Shown here: positions 1 to 8,901 of the stretch, piece by piece
How positions within the stretch are numbered: the stretch's first letter is position 1
Layout of the letters: each line of letters opens with the position of its first letter
Assembly (NCBI RefSeq): GCF_023229695.1
Contig: NZ_JALNYS010000016.1
Coordinates: 20,697 to 84,696 of the forward strand
From: Sulfuricurvum sp.
GTDB lineage: Bacteria > Campylobacterota > Campylobacteria > Campylobacterales > Sulfurimonadaceae
Reading direction: 5' to 3'
DNA length: 64,000 nucleotides
The notes under the pieces: generated by a model
Told to the model about the DNA's origin: nothing
The model's database searches: none
What the model saw: the letters and a program-made list of their open reading frames with translations, nothing else
Position numbers and translations under genes: made by a program

Positions 1-219
1 AATCATTGAAACCAACAAAATAGCCGGTTGGGTATAAGCGGTTTGGTCCAGCTGTTCATTGGGTTCAAACAACAGTTTCGTAAAATCGATACCGATGCGC
101 TCGCCCGCTTTTTCAAACATTTCACGGGCAACCGCACTATTCTCATAAAACGACTTCCCCATACCGACCGATTGGCTCCCCTGTCCGGGGAAAATCATTG
201 CAATTTTTTTTGTTGGCAC
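1..219 (-). CDS. fabD: Malonyl-CoA:ACP transacylase, N-terminal part (cut by window edge)
   Basis: Only about the first 73 codons are in the window. The minus-strand reading gives a start followed by the family hallmark PGQGSQ near residue 10 and a GIDF...LLFEP stretch, as in FabD, which moves malonyl groups from CoA to acyl carrier protein in fatty-acid synthesis (cytoplasm). I place the start at a GTG whose first base is the last base of the upstream stop TAG (219-221). A GGAGAG ribosome site lies 3-4 bases ahead, so translation is probably coupled to the regulator gene upstream. The nucleophilic Ser and the rest lie beyond base 1. The family is clear although the gene is partial. Confidence 0.9.
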   Translation of the reverse strand, partial: MPTKKIAMIFPGQGSQSVGMGKSFYENSAVAREMFEKAGERIGIDFTKLLFEPNEQLDQTAYTQPAILLVSMI

Positions 220-1037
220 TAACTCTCCTTGATTTCTAACTGATACGCTGAATGTTCTGCAATTTTCTTCCGTAAAGTATTACGGTTTAACCCCAATTTG
301 TCCGCAAGCTGCAATTGAGACTTAAACCTTTTAATCCCCGCCCGGATCAGAGGCACTTCATAAAGGTGTAAAAAGTGGCGATAATCGTTTGACGTTCCCA
401 TTTTATCCACCATAAATCGTTCCATGATTCCCATCAGGTCATTTTCACTAATGGCATCAATCAGATAATGAAGGTAGACTTGACGTCGAAGCGAAATGGC
501 ATTTTCGCTTAAATCGGGGACAAAATCTTCCAAATCAAATGGTTCGGATTTTCCTAATGTCACACGGGCTTCTTTCACAAAAGCTTCAATCAACACGTGT
601 ACATCTTCATCTCTTTCCGATAAAGGGGGTAAAGCAAGACGAATTGTGAAAATATCATCCAACTGTTCTTGCGTATAACGTCCTCCGCCTGTTGCGATAA
701 CACGTGTTTTATACTTTAAGATTGTTTCAATTAACCGTTTGAGATTTGCTACGTCATCAATACGATGAATAATCACTTCTCGATTCGTCTCGATTGCATC
801 GAGTAATTCATCAAAATTATTTGCATCAAGAACAGGGGCATGGGGAAGAATATAACGGGCCAGAGTGAGCTTGCCCGTACCTCGCTCTCCGAAAATCATG
901 GCATTAACGCCAAGTCCTTTGAGTAAATTAGCAGTTTTAAACGCCTCGATAGAGGCGCTTGATGCGGTTAAAAAATTAGTGGCATCCACAGCCGTGATTA
1001 CCGCCGCTTCCACAACATCCGCTGTCATCAACAGCAT
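219..1037 (-). CDS. Fis-type HTH regulator with degenerate AAA+ domain
   Basis: A 272-residue protein with a Walker A-like GERGTGK near residue 50, an AAA+-like middle region and a C-terminal Fis-type helix-turn-helix (LADKLGLNRNTLRKKI, about 245-260). It resembles sigma54-type activators, but I see no GAFTGA loop and the ATPase part is short, so classical sigma54 activation is doubtful. The ATG at 1037 overlaps slyD by 62 bases and has a poor ribosome site. A GTG at 989, nearer the slyD stop, is an alternative start. Its stop overlaps the fabD start. It lies between slyD and fabD; its target genes are unknown. Confidence 0.7.
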   Translation of the reverse strand: MLLMTADVVEAAVITAVDATNFLTASSASIEAFKTANLLKGLGVNAMIFGERGTGKLTLARYILPHAPVLDANNFDELLDAIETNREVIIHRIDDVANLKRLIETILKYKTRVIATGGGRYTQEQLDDIFTIRLALPPLSERDEDVHVLIEAFVKEARVTLGKSEPFDLEDFVPDLSENAISLRRQVYLHYLIDAISENDLMGIMERFMVDKMGTSNDYRHFLHLYEVPLIRAGIKRFKSQLQLADKLGLNRNTLRKKIAEHSAYQLEIKES

Positions 1038-1497
1038 TTTCAGCAGGAATACCTGTCATAGCCTCTTCCGGTGATGCATCGCGTATAGTGTTAATAGTTA
1101 CGGTAAACATCAAATTTTTTCCGGCTAAAGGGTGATTGAAATCGATAACTACCGTATCGTCTTGAACCTCTTTAACCATAACCTGAACCGTACCGCCATC
1201 TTCGCCTTGACCGTACAACGTCATACCGACATTTAAATCGATACCGGCAAATTGTTCGCGCGGAAGTTCTTGCTGAGCCTCTTCATTATACTCGCCGTAC
1301 GCATCGGCCGCTTTAACCAATACGTCACCTTTTTCACCGATTTGCATGTTGACAATTCCGGCTTCAAGACCCGGGATAATTTGACCTTTACCAAACATAA
1401 ATGTTAATGGATGACCACCGACATTGCTATCTACTACGGTTTCACCGTCACGTACTTCATATTCGATCGATACAATTTGATTGTTTTCAATTGCCAT
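976..1497 (-). CDS. slyD: FKBP-type peptidyl-prolyl isomerase SlyD
   Basis: A 173-residue cytoplasmic prolyl isomerase and chaperone. The N-terminal FKBP core has the YEVRDGE and GKGQIIPGLE segments, and the inserted-flap domain occupies about residues 70-130. The C-terminal tail is Cys/His/Gly-rich (GCCGSGG and HGCGCH), as in SlyD proteins that bind nickel for hydrogenase and urease maturation. Metal binding is inferred from the tail. A GAAGG-type ribosome site precedes the ATG. It lies just downstream of cpoB; the next gene starts inside its 3' end. Confidence 0.93.
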   Translation of the reverse strand: MAIENNQIVSIEYEVRDGETVVDSNVGGHPLTFMFGKGQIIPGLEAGIVNMQIGEKGDVLVKAADAYGEYNEEAQQELPREQFAGIDLNVGMTLYGQGEDGGTVQVMVKEVQDDTVVIDFNHPLAGKNLMFTVTINTIRDASPEEAMTGIPAENAVDDSGCCGSGGNHGCGCH

Positions 1498-1568
1498 TTT
1501 GGAACCTTCTTTTAAAATTGTGCGATTTTAGCACAAATAGCTATGTTAAGACTGAAAAGAGCGAAATA

Positions 1569-2456
1569 CTATTTTAGCTTAGACAAACGTTCATTTGCCT
1601 CTTTCGCTGCTCCGCTGCTGCCGAATTTTACAACGGTAGCCTGATAAAAAGCTTTTGCGCTGTTGGTATCCCCTGTTTTTTCCATTGAAATACCCGAATG
1701 CAAAAGCAATGTAGGCATATACAGCGCTTTATCATTGCGTGCGGCACTCTCTTTATACGATACCATCGCGTCTTTGTAGTTTTTTTGCCCGAAATAGCTT
1801 TCCCCTATCATATAATAGGCTTCTGGAATTTTGTACTTTTTTTGCACCATAAGCTCAAAAGCATGCTGTGCGTCCACATATTTTTTTTGCTCGAACAACA
1901 CATATGCCTCTTTTTCAATGGACCCATTATCGGTTTTCATTAAAACAGCTCCAGTCGTCGGAACGGCTACCTTCAGCTGTTTGATCAATCCCGAAAAATC
2001 TTCTTTCGTGACATAGTTGGTTTGAATCCCATCCACAACACGAGAGAGCTCTTCCAATAGCCCTTTGATCTGCCCGATATTCTCGGTATTAGCCATAACC
2101 TGTTTTTGCAAATCCGTTATCGTTTCTGTCCGATTTGCATCTGCAATTTCTGCTTGGGAGGTAGACTCTTGTAAATTTTGAATAGTATATTTCAGCTTAT
2201 TATTTGTTTCGGACAAACCTTCAACAATTCCTTGTAAACCGTCAATCCGTTCAGAAACCGATTCAACTTTTGAACTTTGAAGATTATGCTTTTGGATAAC
2301 CGTTTGAAGCTCTTTTTTATTCTCAAGTATCAGCTTCTCTTCATTGGTAAGACCGTATGGGTTAGGATTGTTAAGATCACCTGCACCGAAAACCGAAGGT
2401 TCCGATGCAGATAGACTCAAAGAAAGCAGTAGTGGAAATGCGATTAATGGACGCAT
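1569..2456 (-). CDS. cpoB: Tol-Pal system coordinator CpoB/YbgF-like
   Basis: A 295-residue exported protein. An N-terminal signal peptide (hydrophobic LIAFPLLLSLSLSA) is followed by a long coiled-coil region (about 40-130) and C-terminal TPR repeats (about 175-290, with AYYMIGESYFGQKNYKDA and a later LLLHSGISMEKTGD repeat). This is the architecture of the periplasmic TolA-binding protein YbgF/CpoB, which links outer-membrane constriction to peptidoglycan synthesis at division. The ATG directly follows the pal stop codon, so the two are probably translated together. Confidence 0.85.
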   Translation of the reverse strand: MRPLIAFPLLLSLSLSASEPSVFGAGDLNNPNPYGLTNEEKLILENKKELQTVIQKHNLQSSKVESVSERIDGLQGIVEGLSETNNKLKYTIQNLQESTSQAEIADANRTETITDLQKQVMANTENIGQIKGLLEELSRVVDGIQTNYVTKEDFSGLIKQLKVAVPTTGAVLMKTDNGSIEKEAYVLFEQKKYVDAQHAFELMVQKKYKIPEAYYMIGESYFGQKNYKDAMVSYKESAARNDKALYMPTLLLHSGISMEKTGDTNSAKAFYQATVVKFGSSGAAKEANERLSKLK

Positions 2457-3053
2457 TTAGGGAAGTTTGAAGTCTACGCGACGATTTTTTGCCCAGCACT
2501 CTTTGTTTTTCTCCAAACAAACCGGGTTCCCCTCTCCAAGACTCGCCATAGAGATAGAATCGCCATTCATACCCGAATTGATCAAAGCCTCTTTCACCGT
2601 ACTGGCACGTCGTAGGCCAAGAGCGAAATTATACTCATCGCTTCCGAATTCATCACAGTTACCTTCCAGTTTGACGCTTTTTGTTTTTAGCAAAGCGGCA
2701 TTGGCACTCATTCTTCCTTCCATGTCCGAACGAATGTTATACTTGTCAAAATCAAATAATACACTGATTAATTGTCCGTCAGAACCGTTTGCACCATTTG
2801 CAGCGCTCGCAGCAGCGCCCGCATCTATATTGCTAACCGGTGTGATTGCAGTAGGTGCAACTGCATTAGAGACAGGGGTAATAGCCGCATTGGCATCAGT
2901 TCCTGTCGCTGTGGCGGCATTACTATCGGCCTGAGTTCCCGTAGACGTTGTACTCGCATTCGCCGTTGCGTCAATTGCAGGCGCTTTGGTACTACACCCG
3001 CTTAAAATCAACATTGCTACCGTCGCACTTAGAAAAGCAACATTTTTAATCAT
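2457..3053 (-). CDS. pal: Peptidoglycan-associated lipoprotein Pal
   Basis: A 198-residue outer-membrane lipoprotein. It has a short signal peptide ending in the lipobox LSGC, an Ala/Thr-rich linker (about 20-85), and an OmpA-like peptidoglycan-binding domain (FDFDKYNIR, GNCDEFGSDEYN, NRRVDFKLP). The ATG at 3053 has a strong GGAGG site about 8 bases upstream; the open frame extends upstream to 3113 but without a signal sequence. Pal anchors the outer membrane to the wall through TolB. It lies between tolB and cpoB. Confidence 0.95.
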   Translation of the reverse strand: MIKNVAFLSATVAMLILSGCSTKAPAIDATANASTTSTGTQADSNAATATGTDANAAITPVSNAVAPTAITPVSNIDAGAAASAANGANGSDGQLISVLFDFDKYNIRSDMEGRMSANAALLKTKSVKLEGNCDEFGSDEYNFALGLRRASTVKEALINSGMNGDSISMASLGEGNPVCLEKNKECWAKNRRVDFKLP

Positions 3054-3106
3054 CCTATCTCCTCCAGATTTTTTAATTGTGCTATAGTAGCGAAAAAAAG
3101 TTAACA

Positions 3107-4354
3107 CTACCAATCAATCGATTGAATTCGCCCCACTTTAAGGGGAAATGAGAAACTTTTGTTATACGAGAGCCGTATAATTCCGAGTGAACTGCGCGCC
3201 CCTTCTTGTTTAATGAAAAGGACGGCCTGACCGTCACCCGAAAATCGTGGAAAATCGTTTTCACCGCCTGAAGTGAGCGGTCGAAGAGTATTGGACCGTA
3301 GGGACAGCAGATGAAGATTAAACGTCGTCCCCTCGTACATACCGGAGGTGTCACGGGCTTTGTATACCAGATTATCTTGATAGGCGCTAAACGAGGAGTT
3401 GCTTTTCCCTTCGTATACCAATTGCGTAACGGACGAATTGTTGATCGCTTTTGAAAAAATATTGGGATACCCTAATCGGTTTGAAACAAATGCTATTTTG
3501 TCATTACTCATAAATTGTCCGCTGACATCGATGCCCGAGAAATCGGTGACCTGTATTTTTCCCCGAGTTTCCGTATCATAAAGATAAATATCCGGTTGAC
3601 CGGTAGGTGCAAGCGTCATCAATAGTTTTGTACCGTCTTGATTCACATCCGAACAGATCGCCATACCGTCCGATGAAATAATTTTCTCTTTTCTACCGTT
3701 GATAAGGCTCATTTTGTAAATAGTAGGCTTAAAATCACTGAGCGACGTGTAATAAAAATCGGTCTGTTCCCCATTAGCCCACTTGGCAAAGCCGAACATT
3801 CCCCCGCTAAGAAGCACCTTTTGATATGAAAGGGTGTAATCCGCAGCAACGATTTCTGAGCGTCTCGCCCCAGTCAGACGGACAAGCAACACTTTTCTCT
3901 TTATCCATTCCAATGGGGCACCACCCAATTTTGTGTTAATGTCATACGCAATCGAATGAGAGAGAAATACCGCCATTTCACTCTGTTTTAAAAGATAGGT
4001 TTTGACAAAAATCTCTGTCGAGTTTTGGAGGAGCTTTACATCGGCCCTCACCCCTCCTGCCCCATCAGGAGCCAAACGAAAACGCAAAACATAGTGAGAA
4101 TTCGTGCTATTTGCAGCTGCAACTCCCCCTTCGTAAGGGACATGAAAATAATTTTCATTAAGGGTAAAAAGTGAAATAACATTCATATCGGCACTCAGCA
4201 TTGCATGCATTTTTTGCGACATTTCATTTTCTACCGCGCTTCCATCCTCAATGACCAAGGAGGGGAGCGGCTGTACACCCTTCACCACTTCCAAAGTTGC
4301 ATCAGCAGACCAGATCAGTCCGGTAAATAAACACCATACTACTAAAAATCGCAT
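3107..4354 (-). CDS. tolB: Tol-Pal translocation protein TolB
   Basis: A 415-residue periplasmic protein. A signal peptide (RFLVVWCLFTGLIWSADA) is followed by an N-terminal alpha/beta domain and a six-bladed beta-propeller of WD40-like/PD40 repeats (YDTETRGKIQVTDFSG, FPRFSGDGQAVLFI). The length matches the family (about 400-430). TolB shuttles between Pal and the inner-membrane TolQRA complex. The gene follows the TonB/TolA gene with a one-base gap and precedes pal. Confidence 0.93.
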   Translation of the reverse strand: MRFLVVWCLFTGLIWSADATLEVVKGVQPLPSLVIEDGSAVENEMSQKMHAMLSADMNVISLFTLNENYFHVPYEGGVAAANSTNSHYVLRFRLAPDGAGGVRADVKLLQNSTEIFVKTYLLKQSEMAVFLSHSIAYDINTKLGGAPLEWIKRKVLLVRLTGARRSEIVAADYTLSYQKVLLSGGMFGFAKWANGEQTDFYYTSLSDFKPTIYKMSLINGRKEKIISSDGMAICSDVNQDGTKLLMTLAPTGQPDIYLYDTETRGKIQVTDFSGIDVSGQFMSNDKIAFVSNRLGYPNIFSKAINNSSVTQLVYEGKSNSSFSAYQDNLVYKARDTSGMYEGTTFNLHLLSLRSNTLRPLTSGGENDFPRFSGDGQAVLFIKQEGARSSLGIIRLSYNKSFSFPLKVGRIQSIDW

Positions 4355-4355
4355 A

Positions 4356-5177
4356 TTATTCCTTAGCCGTCAGAATTATCTCAAATTGTGAATTTTTACC
4401 GTCAGGATTCGCTGGAAATGTCAGATTACGAAGACGCTCTTTCAAGAAATCGATTTCGTTATTAAAAGGGGTATTCCCGGAATAAGTAATAACCCGATAC
4501 GCAATCAACTTACCGGACCCGTCTACTTGCAATCTAACACGGGCACTTTGACCCTGTGAGCCTGTTGGCGGATAATAGTTGGCATAAATTAAAGCCTGAA
4601 TTTTAGCGTGATACTCGTTTACTAACGGCCCTGTCGATCCGCTATTGGAAAAGATTTTGACCGCCGGCTTGATCAGAGAAGTATTTTTAACTTTCTCCGC
4701 GAGTTGTGAGGTTGGTTTTGTACGGGAAATCTGCCGTTCGAACTCATTTAAAACTTCCAGTTTTTTTTCCGAATCATCCGAAACTTTAGACGTTTTTTGT
4801 GCAGGTACACTTGAAAAAAGATCCGAGATGGCGGGAGTTTGTTTCTCAGCTTTAGGATCATTTTGCCCTTTACTCTTCGTAGAGACAAAATTACGCTCAA
4901 GAATTTTTTCTTGCGGCTTCGTTACTTCAGGTTGCACTTCAGCGATATCGGGTTCCGGTTCACTTACCTGCGGCTTTACGGGAGGTATAGGTATGGCTGA
5001 GGGAACGGATACCGAATCCGTCATTGATATCGATATGTACGGGCTTTCCAGCAGAGCAAAGTTTTCTATTTTATCAGAAGAAATAACCGTGAAACCGATT
5101 AGAAAAAGGAGAAAGGCGAAAAGGGAAAAGGCGATAGCGCCTCCCATAAAAAAATAACGTTCATCATTAAAACCCAT
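4356..5177 (-). CDS. tolA: TolA/TonB-family energy transducer
   Basis: A 273-residue protein with one N-terminal membrane segment (about residues 10-33, GGAIAFSLFAFLLFLIGFTV), a Pro/Glu/Lys-rich periplasm-spanning stretch (about 60-170), and a C-terminal TonB_2-like domain (about 190-273, with YYPPTGSQG and VRLQVDGSGK). Position between tolR and tolB favours the TolA role (Tol-Pal energy transfer) over iron uptake. The sequence type alone would also fit TonB. Confidence 0.85.
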   Translation of the reverse strand: MGFNDERYFFMGGAIAFSLFAFLLFLIGFTVISSDKIENFALLESPYISISMTDSVSVPSAIPIPPVKPQVSEPEPDIAEVQPEVTKPQEKILERNFVSTKSKGQNDPKAEKQTPAISDLFSSVPAQKTSKVSDDSEKKLEVLNEFERQISRTKPTSQLAEKVKNTSLIKPAVKIFSNSGSTGPLVNEYHAKIQALIYANYYPPTGSQGQSARVRLQVDGSGKLIAYRVITYSGNTPFNNEIDFLKERLRNLTFPANPDGKNSQFEIILTAKE

Positions 5178-5212
5178 TTTACAGTACCTTGATATGAAAC
5201 TCTAAAATTTGT

Positions 5213-5602
5213 TTAGCCATTAGTAGCGAGAGAAACTTCTTTAAATCCTGCTTGCTTTACAGCTCCTAAAATTGCCATAACTTTACCATAATCGAGTGAT
5301 TGATCGGCACTAATTAAAACTGCGGCATCATGGTTGAGTGTTTGCGCGTAAAGATTAAAATTATCATTAAACGTCTTAAGATCAAATGAACGTTCGTTAA
5401 CTTTGACACTCCCCTCTTTCATCACTTTTATATGGACCGGGGGAATCTTTGAAATCTCATTTTGGGTAGACCCTTTTGGCAGGTGGATCAACTCTTCGTA
5501 AACAATATTGGGTGAAATAACCATCAAAATAGCCAAAAGCACAAGCATCACGTCAACGAGTGGCGTAATATTTAACTCCGGCTTCTCATCCCAGTCAAAC
5601 AT
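5213..5602 (-). CDS. tolR: ExbD/TolR proton-channel subunit
   Basis: A 129-residue inner-membrane protein with a single N-terminal transmembrane helix carrying the conserved Asp (LNITPLVDVMLVLLAILMV). A periplasmic ExbD/TolR domain ends in the LDYGKVMAILGAVKQAGF segment. With TolQ it forms the proton-driven motor for TolA. The ATG lies four bases after the tolQ stop. ExbD is an equal name by sequence; the gene order decides for TolR. Confidence 0.92.
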   Translation of the reverse strand: MFDWDEKPELNITPLVDVMLVLLAILMVISPNIVYEELIHLPKGSTQNEISKIPPVHIKVMKEGSVKVNERSFDLKTFNDNFNLYAQTLNHDAAVLISADQSLDYGKVMAILGAVKQAGFKEVSLATNG

Positions 5603-5605
5603 CCG

Positions 5606-6172
5606 TTAAACTCCTCGAGACAACAACGCATCACTTTGCATTCGGATCAAGCCGGAGAGTTCATAAGACTTTCGTTTTAGTACCTGATGATAGGTATAAG
5701 CAAAAATTGCGACAAAAATTCCCGATGCGGTTGCAACAAGGGCATCCGATACCCCCCCCGCAATAATACTCATGGTACTGCTTGCCTGACCGATATGTTT
5801 AAAGGTCCCTAAAATGGATACTACCGTTCCGAAAAGACCGATAAAAGGTGTGGTAGAGGCGACTACAGAGAGAAACATAAGCCCTTTTGTCGCTTCCTTC
5901 GTCGCTGCATAGAGGGCCAAATCAAAAAGCTCTTTAGAAAGCGATGCTGAAGATTTCAAAAAATGACTCAGATAGGCATGATCAGAGAGACGGGAAGTAC
6001 CCATAAGGATCGATTCCAAAGACTGGTTTTCTTGCGTTATCCATTGATTTAGGGAAAACAAACGGTAATAAAAAATCCAGTTGATTGCAATAAAATAAAA
6101 AGAGAGGACCAGTAACACACCAAGTGTTACCGGATGGCTTTTCGCGTAAAAATCGGCAAATGCTTCGATCAT
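5606..6172 (-). CDS. tolQ: MotA/TolQ/ExbB proton channel protein
   Basis: A 188-residue inner-membrane protein with three predicted helices (about 17-38, 98-125, 135-160) and the family segments TTPFIGLFGTVVSILGTF and GVSDALVATASGIFVAI. It is the channel partner of TolR. Its ATG overlaps the atpC stop (TAATG), coupling the Tol genes to the ATP synthase operon, as in other Campylobacterota. Confidence 0.93.
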   Translation of the reverse strand: MIEAFADFYAKSHPVTLGVLLVLSFYFIAINWIFYYRLFSLNQWITQENQSLESILMGTSRLSDHAYLSHFLKSSASLSKELFDLALYAATKEATKGLMFLSVVASTTPFIGLFGTVVSILGTFKHIGQASSTMSIIAGGVSDALVATASGIFVAIFAYTYHQVLKRKSYELSGLIRMQSDALLSRGV

Positions 6173-6564
6173 TATAATAAGTTATGTGCAGCAGATTCTA
6201 TACGGGCTGAAACGGTTGCCAACATGGCATTTGAATCAGCAATACTTTTGATAAGAGATTGCGCTTCAGCAATTGATCGCGCAATATCCCCCTCATTTTC
6301 GCCACGAATCGCAACGGCACCGTCAACCAAAACGACAACGTTATTACCGCTAATTTGGACAACGCCCCAATTAACGACAATCGATTCAATCACACCGTTC
6401 TCTTTTTGAATATCGACGACACCGGCTTGAAGTAAAGTAGTCAGTGCAACGTGTTCAGGAAGAACACCGAATTCCCCCTCTTCACCCGGCAATGTGACAC
6501 TTTTGGCCGGTCCGTTATAAATCGGACCGCTCGGTGTTAGCACTTCTAATTGGAGTGTTTCCAT
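6172..6564 (-). CDS. atpC: ATP synthase F1 epsilon subunit
   Basis: A 130-residue protein with the epsilon beta-sandwich (ETLQLEVLTPSGPIYNG, VTLPGEEGEFGVLPEHVALTT) and a short C-terminal helical region. It belongs to the central rotor stalk of F1 and regulates hydrolysis. It is the last of the six F1/b genes in this cluster, follows atpD by 26 bases, and its stop overlaps tolQ. Confidence 0.96.
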   Translation of the reverse strand: METLQLEVLTPSGPIYNGPAKSVTLPGEEGEFGVLPEHVALTTLLQAGVVDIQKENGVIESIVVNWGVVQISGNNVVVLVDGAVAIRGENEGDIARSIAEAQSLIKSIADSNAMLATVSARIESAAHNLL

Positions 6565-6590
6565 ACTATTTCCTTTAAGGCGAGAAGCAA

Positions 6591-7991
6591 TTACTTGCTT
6601 TTCATTTTAGCAGCTTTCTCAATCGCCTCGTTCATATCACCGACCATGTAGAAGGCACCTTCCGGTAAATGATCGTATTCACCTGAAAGAATTCCTTTGA
6701 ATCCTTTAATGGTATTTTCAAGAGAAACATATTTCCCCGGAGAACCGGTAAATACCTCTGCAACGAAGAACGGCTGAGAAAGGAATTTCTCGATTTTACG
6801 TGCACGCTCAACCACAGATTTATCTTCTTCTGACAATTCATCCATACCGAGAATCGCAATAATATCTTGCAAATCTTTGTATTTTTGAAGTGTTTTTTGT
6901 ACACCGCGAGCAACATTGTAATGCTCTTCGCCGATGATTTGCGGATCAAGCAAGCGTGACGTTGAATCCAATGGATCAACCGCAGGATAGATCCCTTTTT
7001 CAGCGATTTTACGGTTAAGAACCGTTGTCGCATCCAAGTGAGCAAATACAGACGCCGGAGCCGGATCCGTCAAGTCGTCCGCAGGTACGTATACCGCTTG
7101 AACCGATGTGATTGAACCTTTTTTGGTTGATGTAATACGGTCTTGAAGTGCACCCATCTCACGCGCCAAAGTCGGTTGGTAACCAACGGCTGATGGGATA
7201 CGTCCAAGAAGTGCTGACATCTCAGATCCTGATTGTGCAAAACGGAAGATGTTATCGATGAACATCAATACGTCAAGCCCTTTCTCATCACGGAAATATT
7301 CCGCCATGGTAAGACCGGTAAGAGCGATACGGTTACGTGCTCCCGGCGGTTCAGACATTTGACCGTAGCACAGTGCTACTTTGTCCAAAACGCTGGATTC
7401 TTTCATCTCGTGGTAAAGGTCATTCCCCTCACGAGTACGCTCACCGACACCGGCGAAAACAGAAAGACCGTCATGCCCGTGTGCAACGTTGTGAATCAAT
7501 TCCATGATAATAACGGTTTTACCGACACCGGCACCACCGAATAGACCGACTTTACCCCCTTTTGCATACGGAGCCAAAAGGTCAACAACCTTGATACCGG
7601 TTTCAAACATCTCTGTTTTAGTACTTTGGTCAACAAGTGGAGGAGGATCACGGTGAATTGACCATGTATCACAATCGGTCACTTGATCGCCGCCATCGAT
7701 GGTTTCACCGATAACATTAAAGATACGTCCAAGAACTTTTTCCCCAACCGGAACTTTGATCGGAGCGCCGGTAGCATGTGCTGCCATACCGCGAACAAGC
7801 CCTTCAGACATATCCATAGCGATCGTACGAACACGACCGTTACCAAGATGGGAAGCTACTTCTAAAACCAAACGGGTTGTAGTCCCTTCCACAGTTACAT
7901 TTACTTCGATCGCTTCGTTGACTGTAGGCAAATATCCTTCGAAATCAACGTCAACAACCGGACCAATTACTTGAGCAATTTTACCAATCAT
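6591..7991 (-). CDS. atpD: ATP synthase F1 beta subunit
   Basis: A 466-residue catalytic subunit. The P-loop GGAGVGKT (about 150-157), GERTREGNDLYHEM and the C-terminal DELSEEDK region identify it. I use the ATG at 7991. The in-frame ATG four codons upstream at 8003 itself overlaps the GGAGGA ribosome site that serves 7991. It works with atpA in the alpha3beta3 hexamer on the cytoplasmic face. Confidence 0.97.
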   Translation of the reverse strand: MIGKIAQVIGPVVDVDFEGYLPTVNEAIEVNVTVEGTTTRLVLEVASHLGNGRVRTIAMDMSEGLVRGMAAHATGAPIKVPVGEKVLGRIFNVIGETIDGGDQVTDCDTWSIHRDPPPLVDQSTKTEMFETGIKVVDLLAPYAKGGKVGLFGGAGVGKTVIIMELIHNVAHGHDGLSVFAGVGERTREGNDLYHEMKESSVLDKVALCYGQMSEPPGARNRIALTGLTMAEYFRDEKGLDVLMFIDNIFRFAQSGSEMSALLGRIPSAVGYQPTLAREMGALQDRITSTKKGSITSVQAVYVPADDLTDPAPASVFAHLDATTVLNRKIAEKGIYPAVDPLDSTSRLLDPQIIGEEHYNVARGVQKTLQKYKDLQDIIAILGMDELSEEDKSVVERARKIEKFLSQPFFVAEVFTGSPGKYVSLENTIKGFKGILSGEYDHLPEGAFYMVGDMNEAIEKAAKMKSK

Positions 7992-8005
7992 TCTTTCCTC
8001 CATAA

Positions 8006-8893
8006 TTATTTCATCGACTCGACGCCGCTGATAATCTCGATTAACTCCGTCGTAATCGCCTCTTGTCGTGCTTTGTTAAACGACACTTTTAGCGATCTGA
8101 CCATCTCTTTTGCATTGTTGGTTGCCGCATCCATTGCTTGCATACGCGCGCTGTGTTCAGCTGCAACAGAATCGATCAATGCGTAATACATATTGTATTC
8201 AGCGTATTTCGTAACCAATGAATCGAGCATTTTCTCTTCATCTTGAGCTTCAAGTTCAAGAGTTGTATTTTTAGTCGCTTCACAATCATAATCACCGATA
8301 TTTGCCGGTAAAATTCGATTCACATGCAACTCTTGGGTAATGACGTTTTTATAACCGTTGTAAACAATATAAACGGCATCGACGATACCTTCTTTGAAAT
8401 CATTAATTGATCGGGTCATAAATTCGGCTGCACGTTGCATATCGGGTGCAGAGCTTAAATTTTTAACTTCATCAAGCATCTCTACTTGATTGTAGTTAAA
8501 AAACTCAATCCCTTTCTTACCGATACCGCGGATACGGATTTTGACATTTTTATTTTTGTACTCGTTTATCAAACGCTTAACGGCTTTAATCGTTTGCATG
8601 TTAAAACCGCCACACAAACCTTTATCAGCCGTTACAAAAATAATATCGATCATTTCAGGGGTATCATTTTCAATAAAACAGCGATTAACAATTCCGCCAA
8701 CTTTATTGCATTGAATACGTCCTGCGATTTCAGCTATTACTTGATTCGTTTTTTGAGCAAACAGACGAGAGCGTTTTGCAAGCTCTTCTGCACGGCGAAG
8801 CTTGGCCGTTGAGACCAGCTTCATTGCCCGTGTAGTTTTCTGCGTATTCGAGACGCTCTTGATCTGTCGTTGAATCTCTTTCAAGTTAGCCAT
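8006..8893 (-). CDS. atpG: ATP synthase F1 gamma subunit
   Basis: A 295-residue rotor-shaft protein. The N-terminal ANLKEIQRQIKSVSNTQKTTRAMKLV helix and the C-terminal RMQAMDAATNNAKEM helix are hallmarks and form the coiled coil inside the alpha3beta3 ring. Length and both ends agree with the family. It sits between atpA and atpD with small gaps and should be co-transcribed with them. Confidence 0.96.
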   Translation of the reverse strand: MANLKEIQRQIKSVSNTQKTTRAMKLVSTAKLRRAEELAKRSRLFAQKTNQVIAEIAGRIQCNKVGGIVNRCFIENDTPEMIDIIFVTADKGLCGGFNMQTIKAVKRLINEYKNKNVKIRIRGIGKKGIEFFNYNQVEMLDEVKNLSSAPDMQRAAEFMTRSINDFKEGIVDAVYIVYNGYKNVITQELHVNRILPANIGDYDCEATKNTTLELEAQDEEKMLDSLVTKYAEYNMYYALIDSVAAEHSARMQAMDAATNNAKEMVRSLKVSFNKARQEAITTELIEIISGVESMK

Positions 8894-8901
8894 AAAGATC
8901 C

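Noticed and set aside
7991..8003. Upstream ATG (8003) as atpD start
   Set aside because: It overlaps the GGAGGA ribosome site that serves the ATG at 7991, where the family N-terminus begins.
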